DNA of 64,000 nt from Herpetosiphonaceae bacterium (GTDB lineage: Bacteria; Chloroflexota; Chloroflexia; Chloroflexales; Kallotenuaceae): assembly GCA_036374795.1 (NCBI GenBank), contig DASUTC010000305.1, forward strand, positions 1 through 64,000, given 5' to 3'. Both the position numbers and the translations under genes were made by a program. A model generated the notes under the pieces. It was not told where the DNA came from. It saw only the letters and a list, made by a program, of their open reading frames with translations, and searched no databases. Positions 18,246 through 27,327 of the stretch are shown here, in pieces. The stretch's first letter is position 1. Each line of letters starts with the position of its first letter.

Positions 18246-19688
18246 TCAGGCGTGTACCGCGTAGAAGCAGTGGTCGTTGCCGACGCTATCGTTGCCGCAG
18301 AGCGTTCCATGGTTATGCTTGCAGCCACCACCGCTACAGCCCAGGTCGAAGAACATCGGCGATTCCGAGAAGGCCCCGATCGTATCGTCACAGTTGCAGT
18401 GCCTCAACGTGCCCGAGCAGTTGTTGCCGCTGGATGGTGCGCATCCGCCGGGGCACCGGTTGCCAGCCATATAGTCGGGAGCACGACCATACCAGATGTC
18501 GGTCGAGACGTGCCGCGTCTGATCGCTGCTGGTTCCGCAGCCCAGATAGAACTGGTACGGCTGCGTGAGCACGCTGTTATATTTTTCGCACACGCCGCTT
18601 CCTGAGTTGTCCACCGAGATGCACCCTGAGACGGTGCCCCGCGAGACGCGCCGCCGAGCGGTCCAGCCACACAGCCGCTGCCCGCCCTCGTTCTCGCCGC
18701 GCGCCTCGCAGTAGATCATAATCGCCAGGCGGCTATGACCCGTGCAGTGCGTCAGCGCGCCGACCTCATCCTCGAAATGCACGCCCTCTTGCGCGCGGCT
18801 GCCCGCTATGCGATACCTGGCCGCAGCGGGGAACATCGCGCTGAAGCTGTGGAAGTGCTCGTACTCGGCGCGCGCCGCACCGTGCTGGCCCATGCGCTCC
18901 AGCGCGAAGCCGCGTAGGAAGTGCGGATACTCCTTGTGCTCGTCGGCGTCGATCAGCGCGACCGTCTCCTCATAGCGGCCCTGGTCGATCAGCCACTCCG
19001 CGTAGCCGGTCAGCGGGTCGATATGTCCGTCGGGGCGCTGGCTCATCGCCTGCTGGAAGAAGCCCTCGGCGCGCGCGTCGCCAAAGGCGCGCAGCCCCCT
19101 GGCATAGTCCAGGGAGACGAGGAACGGACGATTGCCGACGGTGGGACGGCTGGAGAGGTCGAAGGCTCGCTCGAAGAGCCGCTCGAAGAGGCCCTGCTCT
19201 CCGGCTTTCGGCAGCACCTCGGTCAGCAGATCGGTATAGCGCACTTTGCCGTGATCCATCGCCATATCGGCAGCCCGCGCCAGATGAAGGGCGGCACTGC
19301 GCAGATCGGCCTGAGCGCCGCTGTGCTCGTAGCGGTGCCAGAGGGCACAGCCGAGGCCAGCGTGCGAGTGACGCTGGTTGGGATAGGCTTTGATCGCCTG
19401 TTTGAAGATTGCAATCGCGCCGTTGAGATCATCCGCCCGCCAGAGCAGGTTGTTGCCGTCGAGGTAGAGCCGGAGCGCATCGACGGTTTCGTTCGGGTCG
19501 GGGAAGTCGGCGGCATGGAACAGATAGGTGTCGGCGATGAACTCCGCGACACCCGGCGCCAGATCGAGCGAGGAAAGCCCTGCTCTGCTCGCCAATACGC
19601 GCAGTGGCTCAAGGGTCAGTCCGCCAGCGAGCGCGCCAGCACCTAGCGCAACGTTCCGTAGAAACTGACGGCGAGTGGTGTTTCCCAC
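18246..19688 (-). CDS. Tat-exported TPR protein with Cys-rich SleB-like C-terminus
   Basis: 480 residues. The N-terminus is a twin-arginine signal (TTRRQFLRNVALGAGALAGG). Residues about 40-320 are helical repeats of TPR type (AIAIFKQAIKAYPNQRHSHAGLG; RGFALERMGQHGAARAEY). The last about 165 residues contain 15 cysteines and a segment IYCEARGENEGGQRLCGW that resembles the catalytic part of SleB-type cell-wall hydrolases (EARGE followed by a Gln, and a later hydrophobic block). Tat export of a disulfide-rich, folded hydrolase is a reasonable reading; the SleB assignment rests on the short motif only. Upstream of it lies a hairpin element and the GH144-like gene on the same strand, so co-transcription is possible. 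Confidence 0.75.
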   Translation of the reverse strand: MGNTTRRQFLRNVALGAGALAGGLTLEPLRVLASRAGLSSLDLAPGVAEFIADTYLFHAADFPDPNETVDALRLYLDGNNLLWRADDLNGAIAIFKQAIKAYPNQRHSHAGLGCALWHRYEHSGAQADLRSAALHLARAADMAMDHGKVRYTDLLTEVLPKAGEQGLFERLFERAFDLSSRPTVGNRPFLVSLDYARGLRAFGDARAEGFFQQAMSQRPDGHIDPLTGYAEWLIDQGRYEETVALIDADEHKEYPHFLRGFALERMGQHGAARAEYEHFHSFSAMFPAAARYRIAGSRAQEGVHFEDEVGALTHCTGHSRLAIMIYCEARGENEGGQRLCGWTARRRVSRGTVSGCISVDNSGSGVCEKYNSVLTQPYQFYLGCGTSSDQTRHVSTDIWYGRAPDYMAGNRCPGGCAPSSGNNCSGTLRHCNCDDTIGAFSESPMFFDLGCSGGGCKHNHGTLCGNDSVGNDHCFYAVHA

Positions 19689-19838
19689 AGCGGTTCCTCC
19701 GTTGTGTTCAAAATGTTCTTCGTTAGAGGGTAGCAGATGGGTCTGAAAACGGGCTGAAAAATTAGGGGAGGATATTAAAATTTTATTTAGACCGGGGGTA
19801 CAATCCGCTGTGGCAGGGTCGGGGGATGTGGAAACAAG

Positions 19839-19897
19839 AGAACAACGGAACAGGGGAACACGGACGTTAAGCCGTTGTTTCCTTGTTCCGTTGTTCT
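19839..19897. repeat. GAACAA/TTGTTC hairpin element (copy 3)
   Basis: AGAACAACGGAACA (19839-19852) is exactly complementary to TGTTCCGTTGTTCT (19884-19897), and the inner arms are imperfectly paired down to a short loop near 19867. It lies 13 nt after the stop of the minus-strand GH144-like gene and could act as its terminator. Confidence 0.65.
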
Positions 19898-19909
19898 TCG
19901 ATCGGGGCG

Positions 19910-21451
19910 CTAGCGACCGGCGGTAAACTCCTCGATCGCCAGGATTGGCCGGATCGCCTGCTCGACCTCGCCGTGGACGAAGTAGTGCTGAAGCCGATCG
20001 TTGCGCAGCGCGTTGCCGAGCGCCGCCATGATCATGCCTTGATCGAGCGCCAGGTAGTAGCGCGACATCTCGCCAGTTGTGACGTTGATCGCGTCGTAGA
20101 AGCCGCCCCAGCCGTAGGCGCCGAAGTCTGTGCGCAGGTTGCTCAGGTTCTCCAGCGCGGCGTCGGGCGCGAACTCAAGCGCCAGGAACGAGGCGTGCGG
20201 CGTGACCACGCCCTGCCCATAGTCCGTGGGGATGCTGGCCGGTCGTGGGCAGCCCGGATCGGACCAGCCATAGTCGACCGTGGTGCGCTCCTGGTCGGAG
20301 GTGTAGCCCGCCGGGTCGAGGCCAATCGGATCGACGCCGTACTCGCGGTAGCCGCCCGCCGGATTATTCGACGGCGAGAAGCCCCAGTAGCCGTAGCCCG
20401 CCTCCTGCATGCCATGCTCGATCTGCGCCTGGACGTAGAGCGGATGGTTGATGCCCCAGCTACGCGCGCCCCACTCCTCTTCGGGCACGAACAGCGGCAC
20501 CATCAGTGCCTCGAACATGCTGCCGCCCCAGCTTGGCACGATGTCCATGCCCCGGTAGGTGTAGTGTCCCTCGAAGACATCGACGCCAAGATAGTTGCGC
20601 CAGACGCCCTGCGGCTGCATCTCCTGCCAGCTCCAATCGCAGGTCGGCGGGAAGGTGCGCCACATCTTGAAGTAGTGCGTCGCCGGAACGCCGTCCTTGG
20701 CGATGCCGATGTAGCTCGCGATGCGCGGCTCGGTGTTGAGCGCGCCGTAGTGGTGGCCGGTGTAGAAGACATCGGGGCCGCCGCCGCAGTAGAAGCCGAG
20801 CGGCCAGTTGCCTGGCGGCGGGCTGGTATCCCAGAAGCCGCCGCGCATCAGACCGGCGGCGGGATCGTAGTAGCAGCTAAAGTTCATCTCCCCGACGATC
20901 GCCTGGGCCTGATCGCGGAGCTGCGGCACGCTGTTCGTCACCATCATCAGCGCCATCGCCAGCCAGCCGTTATCGACGCTGGAGAGGAATGGATAGACCC
21001 TGCTCTGATCAACCGGCCACGTGGTCAGCTTCTCGCCGGTCGCGGGATTGTACCAGTTGTAGAACATGCCGCTCGGCTCGTGTCGCTCCAGCTCCGCCAG
21101 CGCTTCGAGCGTCTGCGCGATGCGCTCGCGCGCCTCCTGGGGGGTGATGATCTGGAGATCGCGCGCCACCAGCGTGCTCCAGATATAGGCGCCGATGTTG
21201 GTCGGCGAGGTGTAGGCGGATACCTGGTGTGTCACGGCGTTGATGTTGTCGGCGGGCAGGCCGGTCTGCTCATCGACCATCGCCACGAACGATTGCCAGG
21301 TATCGACGGCGTACTGTCGCAGCACTCGCTGCTGCTGCACGCTGAGGCGGTTGTCCTGCGGCCCGGCCTGCGTCAGCGCGGGCAGCATTGCGCTCAACGC
21401 CAGCAGCGCCACAGCCGCGACCCGGATCGGGTTCTTCATCGAGTTGCTCAT
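19910..21451 (-). CDS. Secreted DUF3131/glycoamylase-like glycosidase (GH144-type)
   Basis: 513 residues with a Sec signal peptide (SNSMKNPIRVAAVALLALSA, cleavage near TQA-G). The body matches the DUF3131 plus glycoamylase-like (alpha/alpha)6 architecture: TNIGAYIWSTLVARDLQIIT, SSVDNGWLAMALMM, SCYYDPAAGLMRGGFW, FVPEEEWG, and GYGYWGFSPSNNPAGGY followed by VVTPHASFLALEFAP. Proteins of this group (GH144 and relatives) include endo-beta-1,2-glucanases; beta-1,2-glucan is a candidate substrate but not established here. The ATG at 21451 has GGGAG 8 nt upstream. Lies 133 bp downstream of a second secreted glycosidase on the same strand. Confidence 0.8.
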   Translation of the reverse strand: MSNSMKNPIRVAAVALLALSAMLPALTQAGPQDNRLSVQQQRVLRQYAVDTWQSFVAMVDEQTGLPADNINAVTHQVSAYTSPTNIGAYIWSTLVARDLQIITPQEARERIAQTLEALAELERHEPSGMFYNWYNPATGEKLTTWPVDQSRVYPFLSSVDNGWLAMALMMVTNSVPQLRDQAQAIVGEMNFSCYYDPAAGLMRGGFWDTSPPPGNWPLGFYCGGGPDVFYTGHHYGALNTEPRIASYIGIAKDGVPATHYFKMWRTFPPTCDWSWQEMQPQGVWRNYLGVDVFEGHYTYRGMDIVPSWGGSMFEALMVPLFVPEEEWGARSWGINHPLYVQAQIEHGMQEAGYGYWGFSPSNNPAGGYREYGVDPIGLDPAGYTSDQERTTVDYGWSDPGCPRPASIPTDYGQGVVTPHASFLALEFAPDAALENLSNLRTDFGAYGWGGFYDAINVTTGEMSRYYLALDQGMIMAALGNALRNDRLQHYFVHGEVEQAIRPILAIEEFTAGR

Positions 21452-21584
21452 CTTGACACTCCCTGTTAGAACTATCGTCGTTCGAGTCGGGTAATTGTCG
21501 AAGCGCACTAACAAGCATAGCATAAAGCCTGCCAACTTGTCGCTACCGTGATCCGCAGGCGCGGCGCGCTGGCTCATCATGCAG

Positions 21585-22967
21585 CTAGCGGGTATAGCTC
21601 ACCGGCGACGGCACCGGGGAGAGCTTATTCTTGATAAACGGCTGTCCGACCGCCTGGACATAGATCTGGTAGGTTCCCGCCGGGAGCGCGCAGTTGGCGA
21701 GATTGTATGAGGCGACGGAGGTCGGCAGGTCGCCTGAGCAGTTGTACATGGTGCTGGTATTGGCGGCTCTGGCCCACACAGTAACATGGTGGATCGTGCT
21801 GCTGCTGCCGCCGTTCCAGGAGAGCGTCCAGCTTACGGTGCTGCCGCTGCGGCTGATGTTGATCGCGCTCAAGCAGTTGTCGATGCCGATCTCAAGCGCG
21901 GTGCCCTCCTCGTAGTCGTTCCAGGTGTTGAGCTGCAAGGCGGTCGCTGCGGTCGGAGCCTCACGCAGCGCCTTGAACGAGTCCAGCCAGGTCTGGCCGC
22001 AGCGCTGGTCCACGAAGCGCCGGATACCGCCAGGACCCCACAGCACGGGCGCGTCGTCGAACCCCTTGTAGGCCGAGCCGATCGAGATGCGTCCGTTGCG
22101 GCTCAGGCCGTACCACCAGCGGAGATAGCTGTAGGAGGTCGTGTTGACATCGATCCAGGCAAAGGCGCCATCCGCCTGCTCGGCTGGCACGCGCGTCGGG
22201 TCGAGGCCCGCCGACCCCTCGTACATGAAGATGTGGTCGCTGACGCCGCTGCGCGAAGAGGCCCAGTAGCGCACGCTGGCCCAGTCGATTGACGGATAGT
22301 TCTGCTGCACGTCGAAGAAGTAGATGATCGGGCGGCCCGCGCCGTCGCGCATATAGGCGCTGCCCATCCTATTCTCATAGGTCGGAATGATATAGTCGCG
22401 AATATGCCGGTTGAGGCGGCTGGTGCAATCGGTGCTACAGCCGGAGAGCGCACCTTTATCGATCATAATCGACAGCACGAAGCGATTGCCCAGACCCCGC
22501 GCCAGAATACGGTCGCGCCAGACCAGCGTGGTCTGGTCTGCATAGGTGCCCTGGCCGTACCAGTTGATGATCACGCCGTCCAGCCCCCGGCTGATCATGT
22601 CGCTGATCTGACGGTCGACGACGGCGGGATCGGCTGAGTGATACCCCGGCAGCAGATGCTTCGAGGGATTGTTGCCGTCGAACCAGGGCATGACATGCGC
22701 GTAGATCTTGCCGCTGAAGCTGCCGGTCAGCGTCCGAATCGACACCTTGCTGATGTTCAGATCGATGTGCTGATTGCCGTTCTCCCACAGCCTGGTGTTG
22801 ACGTACGGCCAGGTGTTGTTGAACTTAAAATTGTTGTTGCTGGTGTTCGGCTCGTAGACGTTGTGCCAGGTGTCGGTTCCTACCGCCTGGGTACTCCAGG
22901 GCGTGAGGATCGTAATCAGGAGCAGGCCGCAGATAACCGCCTGGAGCATGGCCTTGATCGGATTCAT
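21585..22967 (-). CDS. Secreted GH71/GH99-like glycoside hydrolase
   Basis: 460 residues. Signal peptide at 1-28, then a TIM-barrel-like domain: GKIYAHVMPWFDGNNPS, SRGLDGVIINWYGQG, the Asp-rich strand ends, and the C-terminal barrel motif LNTWNDYEEGTALE that is shared by GH71 alpha-1,3-glucanases and GH99-like proteins. The last about 90 residues (from SGSTVSWTLSWNGG) form an Ig-like or fibronectin-like beta domain. It should act outside the cell on a polysaccharide; alpha-1,3-glucan is one possibility. Same strand and direction as the GH144-like gene, so probably one secreted degradation pair. The ATG at 22967 is the first in frame with a proper signal peptide. Confidence 0.75.
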   Translation of the reverse strand: MNPIKAMLQAVICGLLLITILTPWSTQAVGTDTWHNVYEPNTSNNNFKFNNTWPYVNTRLWENGNQHIDLNISKVSIRTLTGSFSGKIYAHVMPWFDGNNPSKHLLPGYHSADPAVVDRQISDMISRGLDGVIINWYGQGTYADQTTLVWRDRILARGLGNRFVLSIMIDKGALSGCSTDCTSRLNRHIRDYIIPTYENRMGSAYMRDGAGRPIIYFFDVQQNYPSIDWASVRYWASSRSGVSDHIFMYEGSAGLDPTRVPAEQADGAFAWIDVNTTSYSYLRWWYGLSRNGRISIGSAYKGFDDAPVLWGPGGIRRFVDQRCGQTWLDSFKALREAPTAATALQLNTWNDYEEGTALEIGIDNCLSAINISRSGSTVSWTLSWNGGSSSTIHHVTVWARAANTSTMYNCSGDLPTSVASYNLANCALPAGTYQIYVQAVGQPFIKNKLSPVPSPVSYTR

Positions 22968-23338
22968 CGTCGCTTCCTTTCCGGCGCGGTCTTCCGATAG
23001 AGGTTAGAAGTGCGCTGGTGCTAGAGTAGCGCTGGACACGGCTCGCGATCTTCTGGAGATGGGGCATCACACGAAACGCCGGGCTAGATCTGGATCTTAA
23101 TTTTACCATATTTTAACTAGCATGGTGCAGGATCTTTCAGTTCAAAGTTTCCCGCGCTTGGTGCCTGGTGCTGTGTTCTCCCCACGCTCCCCGGTGAATA
23201 CTTCTTCACGCAGCGCCGCGCGTTCTTTCCGCTACGCGGCGCTTCAAGGGCGTATCATGAGGCGAGGATGAGAGATCGTCGGCTACGTAGCATTGCGTTG
23301 CACCCGGAACCTGATCTCCTCCCGAAGGAGGATAGACT
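22968..23338. other. Intergenic region, 371 bp, divergent promoters
   Basis: Contains an AT-rich patch (about 23093-23120) suited to promoters and a short stretch with the dispersed words TTCAAAGTTTCC and TTGGTGCCTGGTGCT (23138-23173). No gene seen. Confidence 0.5.
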
Positions 23339-23590
23339 ATGCAAGCGCCGGTCGAAATGGAATCCATCCAGGTCAAGGGGAGCGAGCTGATCGATCGCAT
23401 CAAGGCCCTGATCCATGAGGGCAACGTCCGCCGCGTGGTCATTAAGCAAGGCGAGGATACCATCGTCGAGTTTCCGCTGACCGTTGGCGTGGTGGGCGCG
23501 GTCCTTGCTCCGATGCTGGCGGCAGTAGGCGCGATCGCCGCCCTGGTTGCCGATTGCACGATTGAGGTCGAGCGCGAGCCGGTGGTATAA
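23339..23590 (+). CDS. DUF4342 family protein
   Basis: 83 residues. The N-terminal half (ESIQVKGSELIDRIKALIHEG, then VRRVVIKQGEDTIVEFPLTVGV) and a following hydrophobic stretch (about 45-70) match the DUF4342 family, small proteins thought to associate with the membrane; function unknown. AGGAGG lies 7 nt before the ATG. Followed by a strong hairpin. Confidence 0.85.
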   Translation: MQAPVEMESIQVKGSELIDRIKALIHEGNVRRVVIKQGEDTIVEFPLTVGVVGAVLAPMLAAVGAIAALVADCTIEVEREPVV

Positions 23591-23635
23591 GCGTCTGCCG
23601 GATACGCGCAGTGTAGGCGCACGAAAGTTCCATCA

Positions 23636-23666
23636 GCCGACGGATCAGTCTCGCTGATCCGTCGGC
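23636..23666 (+). terminator. Strong hairpin after the DUF4342 gene
   Basis: A 13-bp perfect inverted repeat (23636-23648 with 23654-23666, 5-nt loop), 45 nt past the stop. No U-run follows, so it may be a processing-stable 3' end or a weak terminator. Confidence 0.55.
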
Positions 23667-23733
23667 ATGACATGTTGTATGCGCTGTCAAGGTTCTCCCG
23701 TGGCTCTTGCTCTGGTTCTTTAGGAGGCGTACC

Positions 23734-24426
23734 ATGATTGATAGTACCAGAAGGAATGACGCGCTCGGCATCGTCGGGGCGATCCTGGTGGTGCTTGGCG
23801 GCCTCTTCCTCGTCGCTCAGCTCTTCGACTTGAATATCTGGGGTGTGGCCTGGCCCTTCTTCGTGATTCTTCCCGGCCTGCTCTGCTTTGTCGCGATGTT
23901 CCTGGGCGGGCGCAGCGCCGGGCCGCTGGCGATTCCAGGCAGCATCATCACCACCGTAGGGCTGATCCTGCTCTACCAGACGATCACCAACCACTTCGAG
24001 TCGTGGGCCTATGCCTGGACGCTGATCCCCACCGCAGTTGGCGTCGGGATGCTGATCGACGGCTCGATCAGAGATCTGCCCAAAAGCATCGAGGGCGGCA
24101 AGGGCCTGGTGCGCGTCGGCCTGATCATGTTCCTGGTCGGCATCACATTCTTCGAGCTGGTGATCGACATCAGCGGCAGGACCAACAGCCTGCTGCGCGG
24201 CATCGTCGGGCCGCTGCTGCTGATCGCGGGCGGCATCTACCTCTTCTTCCGCCGCGCGCGCCCCGCTGCTGAGCAGGATTCTACCCAGGCGCAGGAGGCG
24301 TCGCCGCTCGCCGCGCCGATCGAGCCGACCAGCATCGATCTATCGCAGCCTCCACCGCCGCCCATTCAACCGACTGTCGAGCCAGCGGCTCAGGAGCGGG
24401 CCGTGGGCGAGCACGCCGCGAGCTGA
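23734..24426 (+). CDS. LiaI/LiaF-like multi-pass membrane protein
   Basis: 230 residues. Five to six hydrophobic helices (about 8-30, 34-52, 58-78, 88-105, 122-145, 150-170) are followed by a Pro/Gln-rich cytoplasmic tail. The repeated pattern GILLVLGG plus a W in WPFFVILPG resembles the LiaI/LiaF/DUF5668 transmembrane region seen in envelope-stress proteins. AGGAGG lies 7 nt before ATG 23734; the 9-codon longer frame is unnecessary. Function unproven. Confidence 0.7.
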   Translation: MIDSTRRNDALGIVGAILVVLGGLFLVAQLFDLNIWGVAWPFFVILPGLLCFVAMFLGGRSAGPLAIPGSIITTVGLILLYQTITNHFESWAYAWTLIPTAVGVGMLIDGSIRDLPKSIEGGKGLVRVGLIMFLVGITFFELVIDISGRTNSLLRGIVGPLLLIAGGIYLFFRRARPAAEQDSTQAQEASPLAAPIEPTSIDLSQPPPPPIQPTVEPAAQERAVGEHAAS

Positions 24427-24690
24427 CGACGAGCCAGGGCTAGAATGCGCGGCTGGGTATGCGCAAGCGTGCCAGCCGCGCTTCGATTCATGGCCTCGGA
24501 GGCGGATCTGTCGCTGGCTGCCAATCGCGAGGCCAGGGGTGCGGCACGCGCGTTGCTATACAGAGCGCAGCAGTGCAGAATCAACGTGCGTGTTTGGGAA
24601 GCAGGGTGTGCGATTCTGCAAGAGCAGTGACATGGTTGGGGGACTCCCAATCCCCCGGACTGATGGCGCAGCAGGAGGTAGAGTCGATCT

Positions 24691-25335
24691 ATGCGGAATA
24701 GCAATTGGCGAGGCTATCGTATGGCCGCGTGGCTGGGAGTAGCCCTGCTGGTAGCGGCGATTGTGTTTACTGGGGCGCAGGGCCAGTGGATGATGGCGCT
24801 GCCGCTTGTCGGCTTTACGGCTGCGGCGGTGCTGTTTATCAAGCTGGAAGCCTACCTGCCGACGCTGTTCGATCTGCTGTTTGTGATCGCCGCGCTGCTC
24901 AACGCGGGCGGCTGGGCCTTCAAGTGGTACAACACGCTCGGCCCCTACGACGAGATCGCCCACGGCTTTACGACCTTCGCCGTGACGCTGGCGTTTGGCT
25001 ATCTGGCCTATCATCGCATGCTGAGCAGCTTCCACGCGCAGCGCCTGCTTTTTGTTCTGACGATCGCCTGCTTTGGCATCGCGATCGGCGCGCTCTGGGA
25101 GATCGCCGAGTGGCTGAGCGATTTCTTCGTCGCCTCGGAGGTGGTCGAGAGCATCGATGATATTATCGACGACCTGATCATGGATACGCTCGGCGCGAGT
25201 ATCGCCGGGCTGTTTAGCCTCTGGGCGCTGCACGACTACGCGCTGACTGAGTCGGATCGCTCCACACCCGCCACGCCTGAGCGATCCGAGTCGCAAAAGG
25301 TGCAGGCCACGCAAAAGAAGCTGATGCCGGAGTGA
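24691..25335 (+). CDS. DUF2238/YjdF-like membrane protein
   Basis: 214 residues with about six membrane helices. Conserved blocks KWYNTLGPYDEIAHGFTTFAVT and GALWEIAEWLSDFF, followed by DDIIDDLIMDTLGASIAG, match the DUF2238 (YjdF) family, in which the Asp/His/Glu residues lie within helices. Function unknown. GGAGG lies about 10 nt upstream. The C-terminal tail is charged and probably cytoplasmic. Confidence 0.78.
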   Translation: MRNSNWRGYRMAAWLGVALLVAAIVFTGAQGQWMMALPLVGFTAAAVLFIKLEAYLPTLFDLLFVIAALLNAGGWAFKWYNTLGPYDEIAHGFTTFAVTLAFGYLAYHRMLSSFHAQRLLFVLTIACFGIAIGALWEIAEWLSDFFVASEVVESIDDIIDDLIMDTLGASIAGLFSLWALHDYALTESDRSTPATPERSESQKVQATQKKLMPE

Positions 25336-25483
25336 GCTGTAACATCGTCCCCGCTGCTCAGCGCTCAGCTTATCCCCTCTGATTGGACCAAAGTTGGAGC
25401 AGGCGCTCATCCGAGCGCCCCATTGCCTGTGCCGCCGCGATCCGTATACTGCCAGACGTAGTGCTTAGAAGGAGCATGTGTTG

Positions 25484-27178
25484 ATGTATCGATGGTATCT
25501 TGCGCTCTGCGGCCTGCTGCTGGCTCTGCTGCCGATCCGGGCGCATGCGCAGACCGCCGCGCCGCCGACCGTGGTCAAGCTCGCCGGGACGACTCCGGGG
25601 CGGGTCTATGCTGGGACGATCTGCGGCGCGTACGAGCAGGCCGTTGGAGACGGGCGCTGGGTGAAAATCGGCGGGCTGGACGATCAGATCGTCGATCTGG
25701 TGCAGCTTAAGAACGATGCGCTGGTGGCGATCGGCGGCGGGAAGGTCTTTCGTCGCGCGCCGGGCGAGGCCTGGCAGGCGGCGAATATCGATGTTGGCAG
25801 CGCGCGGGCGCTGGCCGTCGATCCAACGGGTGAGCGAGTCTATATGCTGGCTGGCAGCAGCAGCTATGCCGTCTTCCGCTCCGACGATGCAGGTCGTACC
25901 TGGCGGATTCTCACCAGCACCACCGCCGATGCCGCGCCCTTCGATCTTGCGGTCGCGCGCGACATCACGACCGGCCAGGATGTGGTGCTCTTCGATTTCG
26001 GGCTGAGCGGTCGCGTGGGCGGCTCCGTGCTAATGCGCTCCCTGGATGGCGGCGCGACCTGGGGCGAGCTGCCGACGAGCGCCGACCCAAGCATACGCCT
26101 GCGGCTTGGCAGCATCTTTTTCGATTCGAGAACCTTCAGCTTCTATATCCATGCATCGAAGCCCAACGATCCGACCAATCGGCTCTACCGTCTGGCGGCG
26201 ACAGGCAGCACGCTGGAAGAGGTCGGCATCCCCGCCGACGTGCAGACCGGCGGGATCAGTGCCCTGACGACGTATCCCGACACGATGGTTATCGCAGGGC
26301 CGAAGGGCGTCTTCGTCGGGCCGATCGGAGGCGGCGCGAACGCCTTCCGGCGCTACGAGCAGGGCCTTGAAGGCGCGCAGGTGCTCGATCTGATCACCAC
26401 GTCGGCTCCGCGCGTGGGAACAGCAATCTACGCAGGCACGACGCGCGGCGTCTTCACCGGCAACCCATCGGCGGTCGACAACTGGTTCGGCGTCTCGACG
26501 GGCCTGGCGGCGTGTCCCAGCCAGGGACCATCACCCTTCGATCGGATCGCGCCGTTTCCCGACTCGGCGCAGCGGCGCTATTTTCCAGAGACAGGCCACG
26601 CGCTGAGCTACGAGTTTAAGCGCTTCTGGGAGCGTAACGGCGGCCTTGCAGTCTTTGGCTATCCGCTCAGCGAGGAGTTTGTCGAGCGCAACGTCGATCT
26701 GGGCCAGGACTTTACCACGCAGTACTTCGAGCGTGAGCGCTTCGAGTTCCACCCTGAGAATCGCGAGCCGTATCGCGTGCTGCTGGGTCGGCTCGGCGAT
26801 GAGCTGCTCAGGTCGCAGGGCCGCGACTGGCGCAACGAGGACGCGCCCAATAATCCGTTTCCCAATAGCGCCTGCCAGACGTTCAGCGTGGGCGGGCAGC
26901 AGCGGAGCGTGTGCGGGCCGTTTCTGCAATACTGGCGCGCGCATGGTCTTGAGTTCGACGGACGGCGCGGCACGTCGTTCAACGAGAGTCTGGCGCTCTT
27001 TGGGCTGCCGCTGACGATGCCCAGGGTCGAGAAAAATCCCGACGGCAGCGAGGTGCTGACGCAGTGGTTCGAGCGCGCGCGCTTCGAGTATCATCCCACC
27101 AACCCCGATCCGTATAAGGTGCTGCTGGGTCGGCTGGGCGCTGAGGTGCTGAGGGCGCGCGGCGTGCAAGTTCCCTAG
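25484..27178 (+). CDS. Secreted beta-propeller protein with two FGYP/LLGRLG modules
   Basis: 564 residues. Signal peptide (YLALCGLLLALLPIRAHAQ), then a BNR/sialidase-like beta-propeller (about 30-345; FRSDDAGRTWRIL and MRSLDGGATWGEL are Asp-box repeats). The C-terminus has two about 100-residue modules. The first reads PETGHALSYEFKRFWE, FGYPLSEEF, YFERERFEFHPEN, VLLGRLG; the second repeats CGPFLQYWRAHG, FGLPLT, WFERARFEYHP, KVLLGRLG. I do not know a named function for this module, which also appears in the protein at 40107. Starts GTG 25478, TTG 25481 and ATG 25484 compete; ATG 25484 is 9 nt after AAGGAG and is chosen. Confidence 0.8.
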   Translation: MYRWYLALCGLLLALLPIRAHAQTAAPPTVVKLAGTTPGRVYAGTICGAYEQAVGDGRWVKIGGLDDQIVDLVQLKNDALVAIGGGKVFRRAPGEAWQAANIDVGSARALAVDPTGERVYMLAGSSSYAVFRSDDAGRTWRILTSTTADAAPFDLAVARDITTGQDVVLFDFGLSGRVGGSVLMRSLDGGATWGELPTSADPSIRLRLGSIFFDSRTFSFYIHASKPNDPTNRLYRLAATGSTLEEVGIPADVQTGGISALTTYPDTMVIAGPKGVFVGPIGGGANAFRRYEQGLEGAQVLDLITTSAPRVGTAIYAGTTRGVFTGNPSAVDNWFGVSTGLAACPSQGPSPFDRIAPFPDSAQRRYFPETGHALSYEFKRFWERNGGLAVFGYPLSEEFVERNVDLGQDFTTQYFERERFEFHPENREPYRVLLGRLGDELLRSQGRDWRNEDAPNNPFPNSACQTFSVGGQQRSVCGPFLQYWRAHGLEFDGRRGTSFNESLALFGLPLTMPRVEKNPDGSEVLTQWFERARFEYHPTNPDPYKVLLGRLGAEVLRARGVQVP

Positions 27179-27327
27179 CGCCTCGTCAGCCGGAGGTTGT
27201 GGGAGTCTTCCAGAGATGCCTGTGCTCAGGCAGAGTCGCAGGAGCACGTTTCCAAGAGGGTTCCGTGACTCTGCACCAGCCAGGACGATCCGCAATCAGC
27301 GTGAGTGCGATGCCGCGATGAGCTACC

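Noticed and set aside
19883..21469. Long plus-strand open frame of 528 codons opposite the GH144-like gene
   Set aside because: It is antisense to a protein with signal peptide, ribosome site and family motifs; its composition (His, Arg, Ala, Val rich) is the usual shadow of a GC-rich gene.
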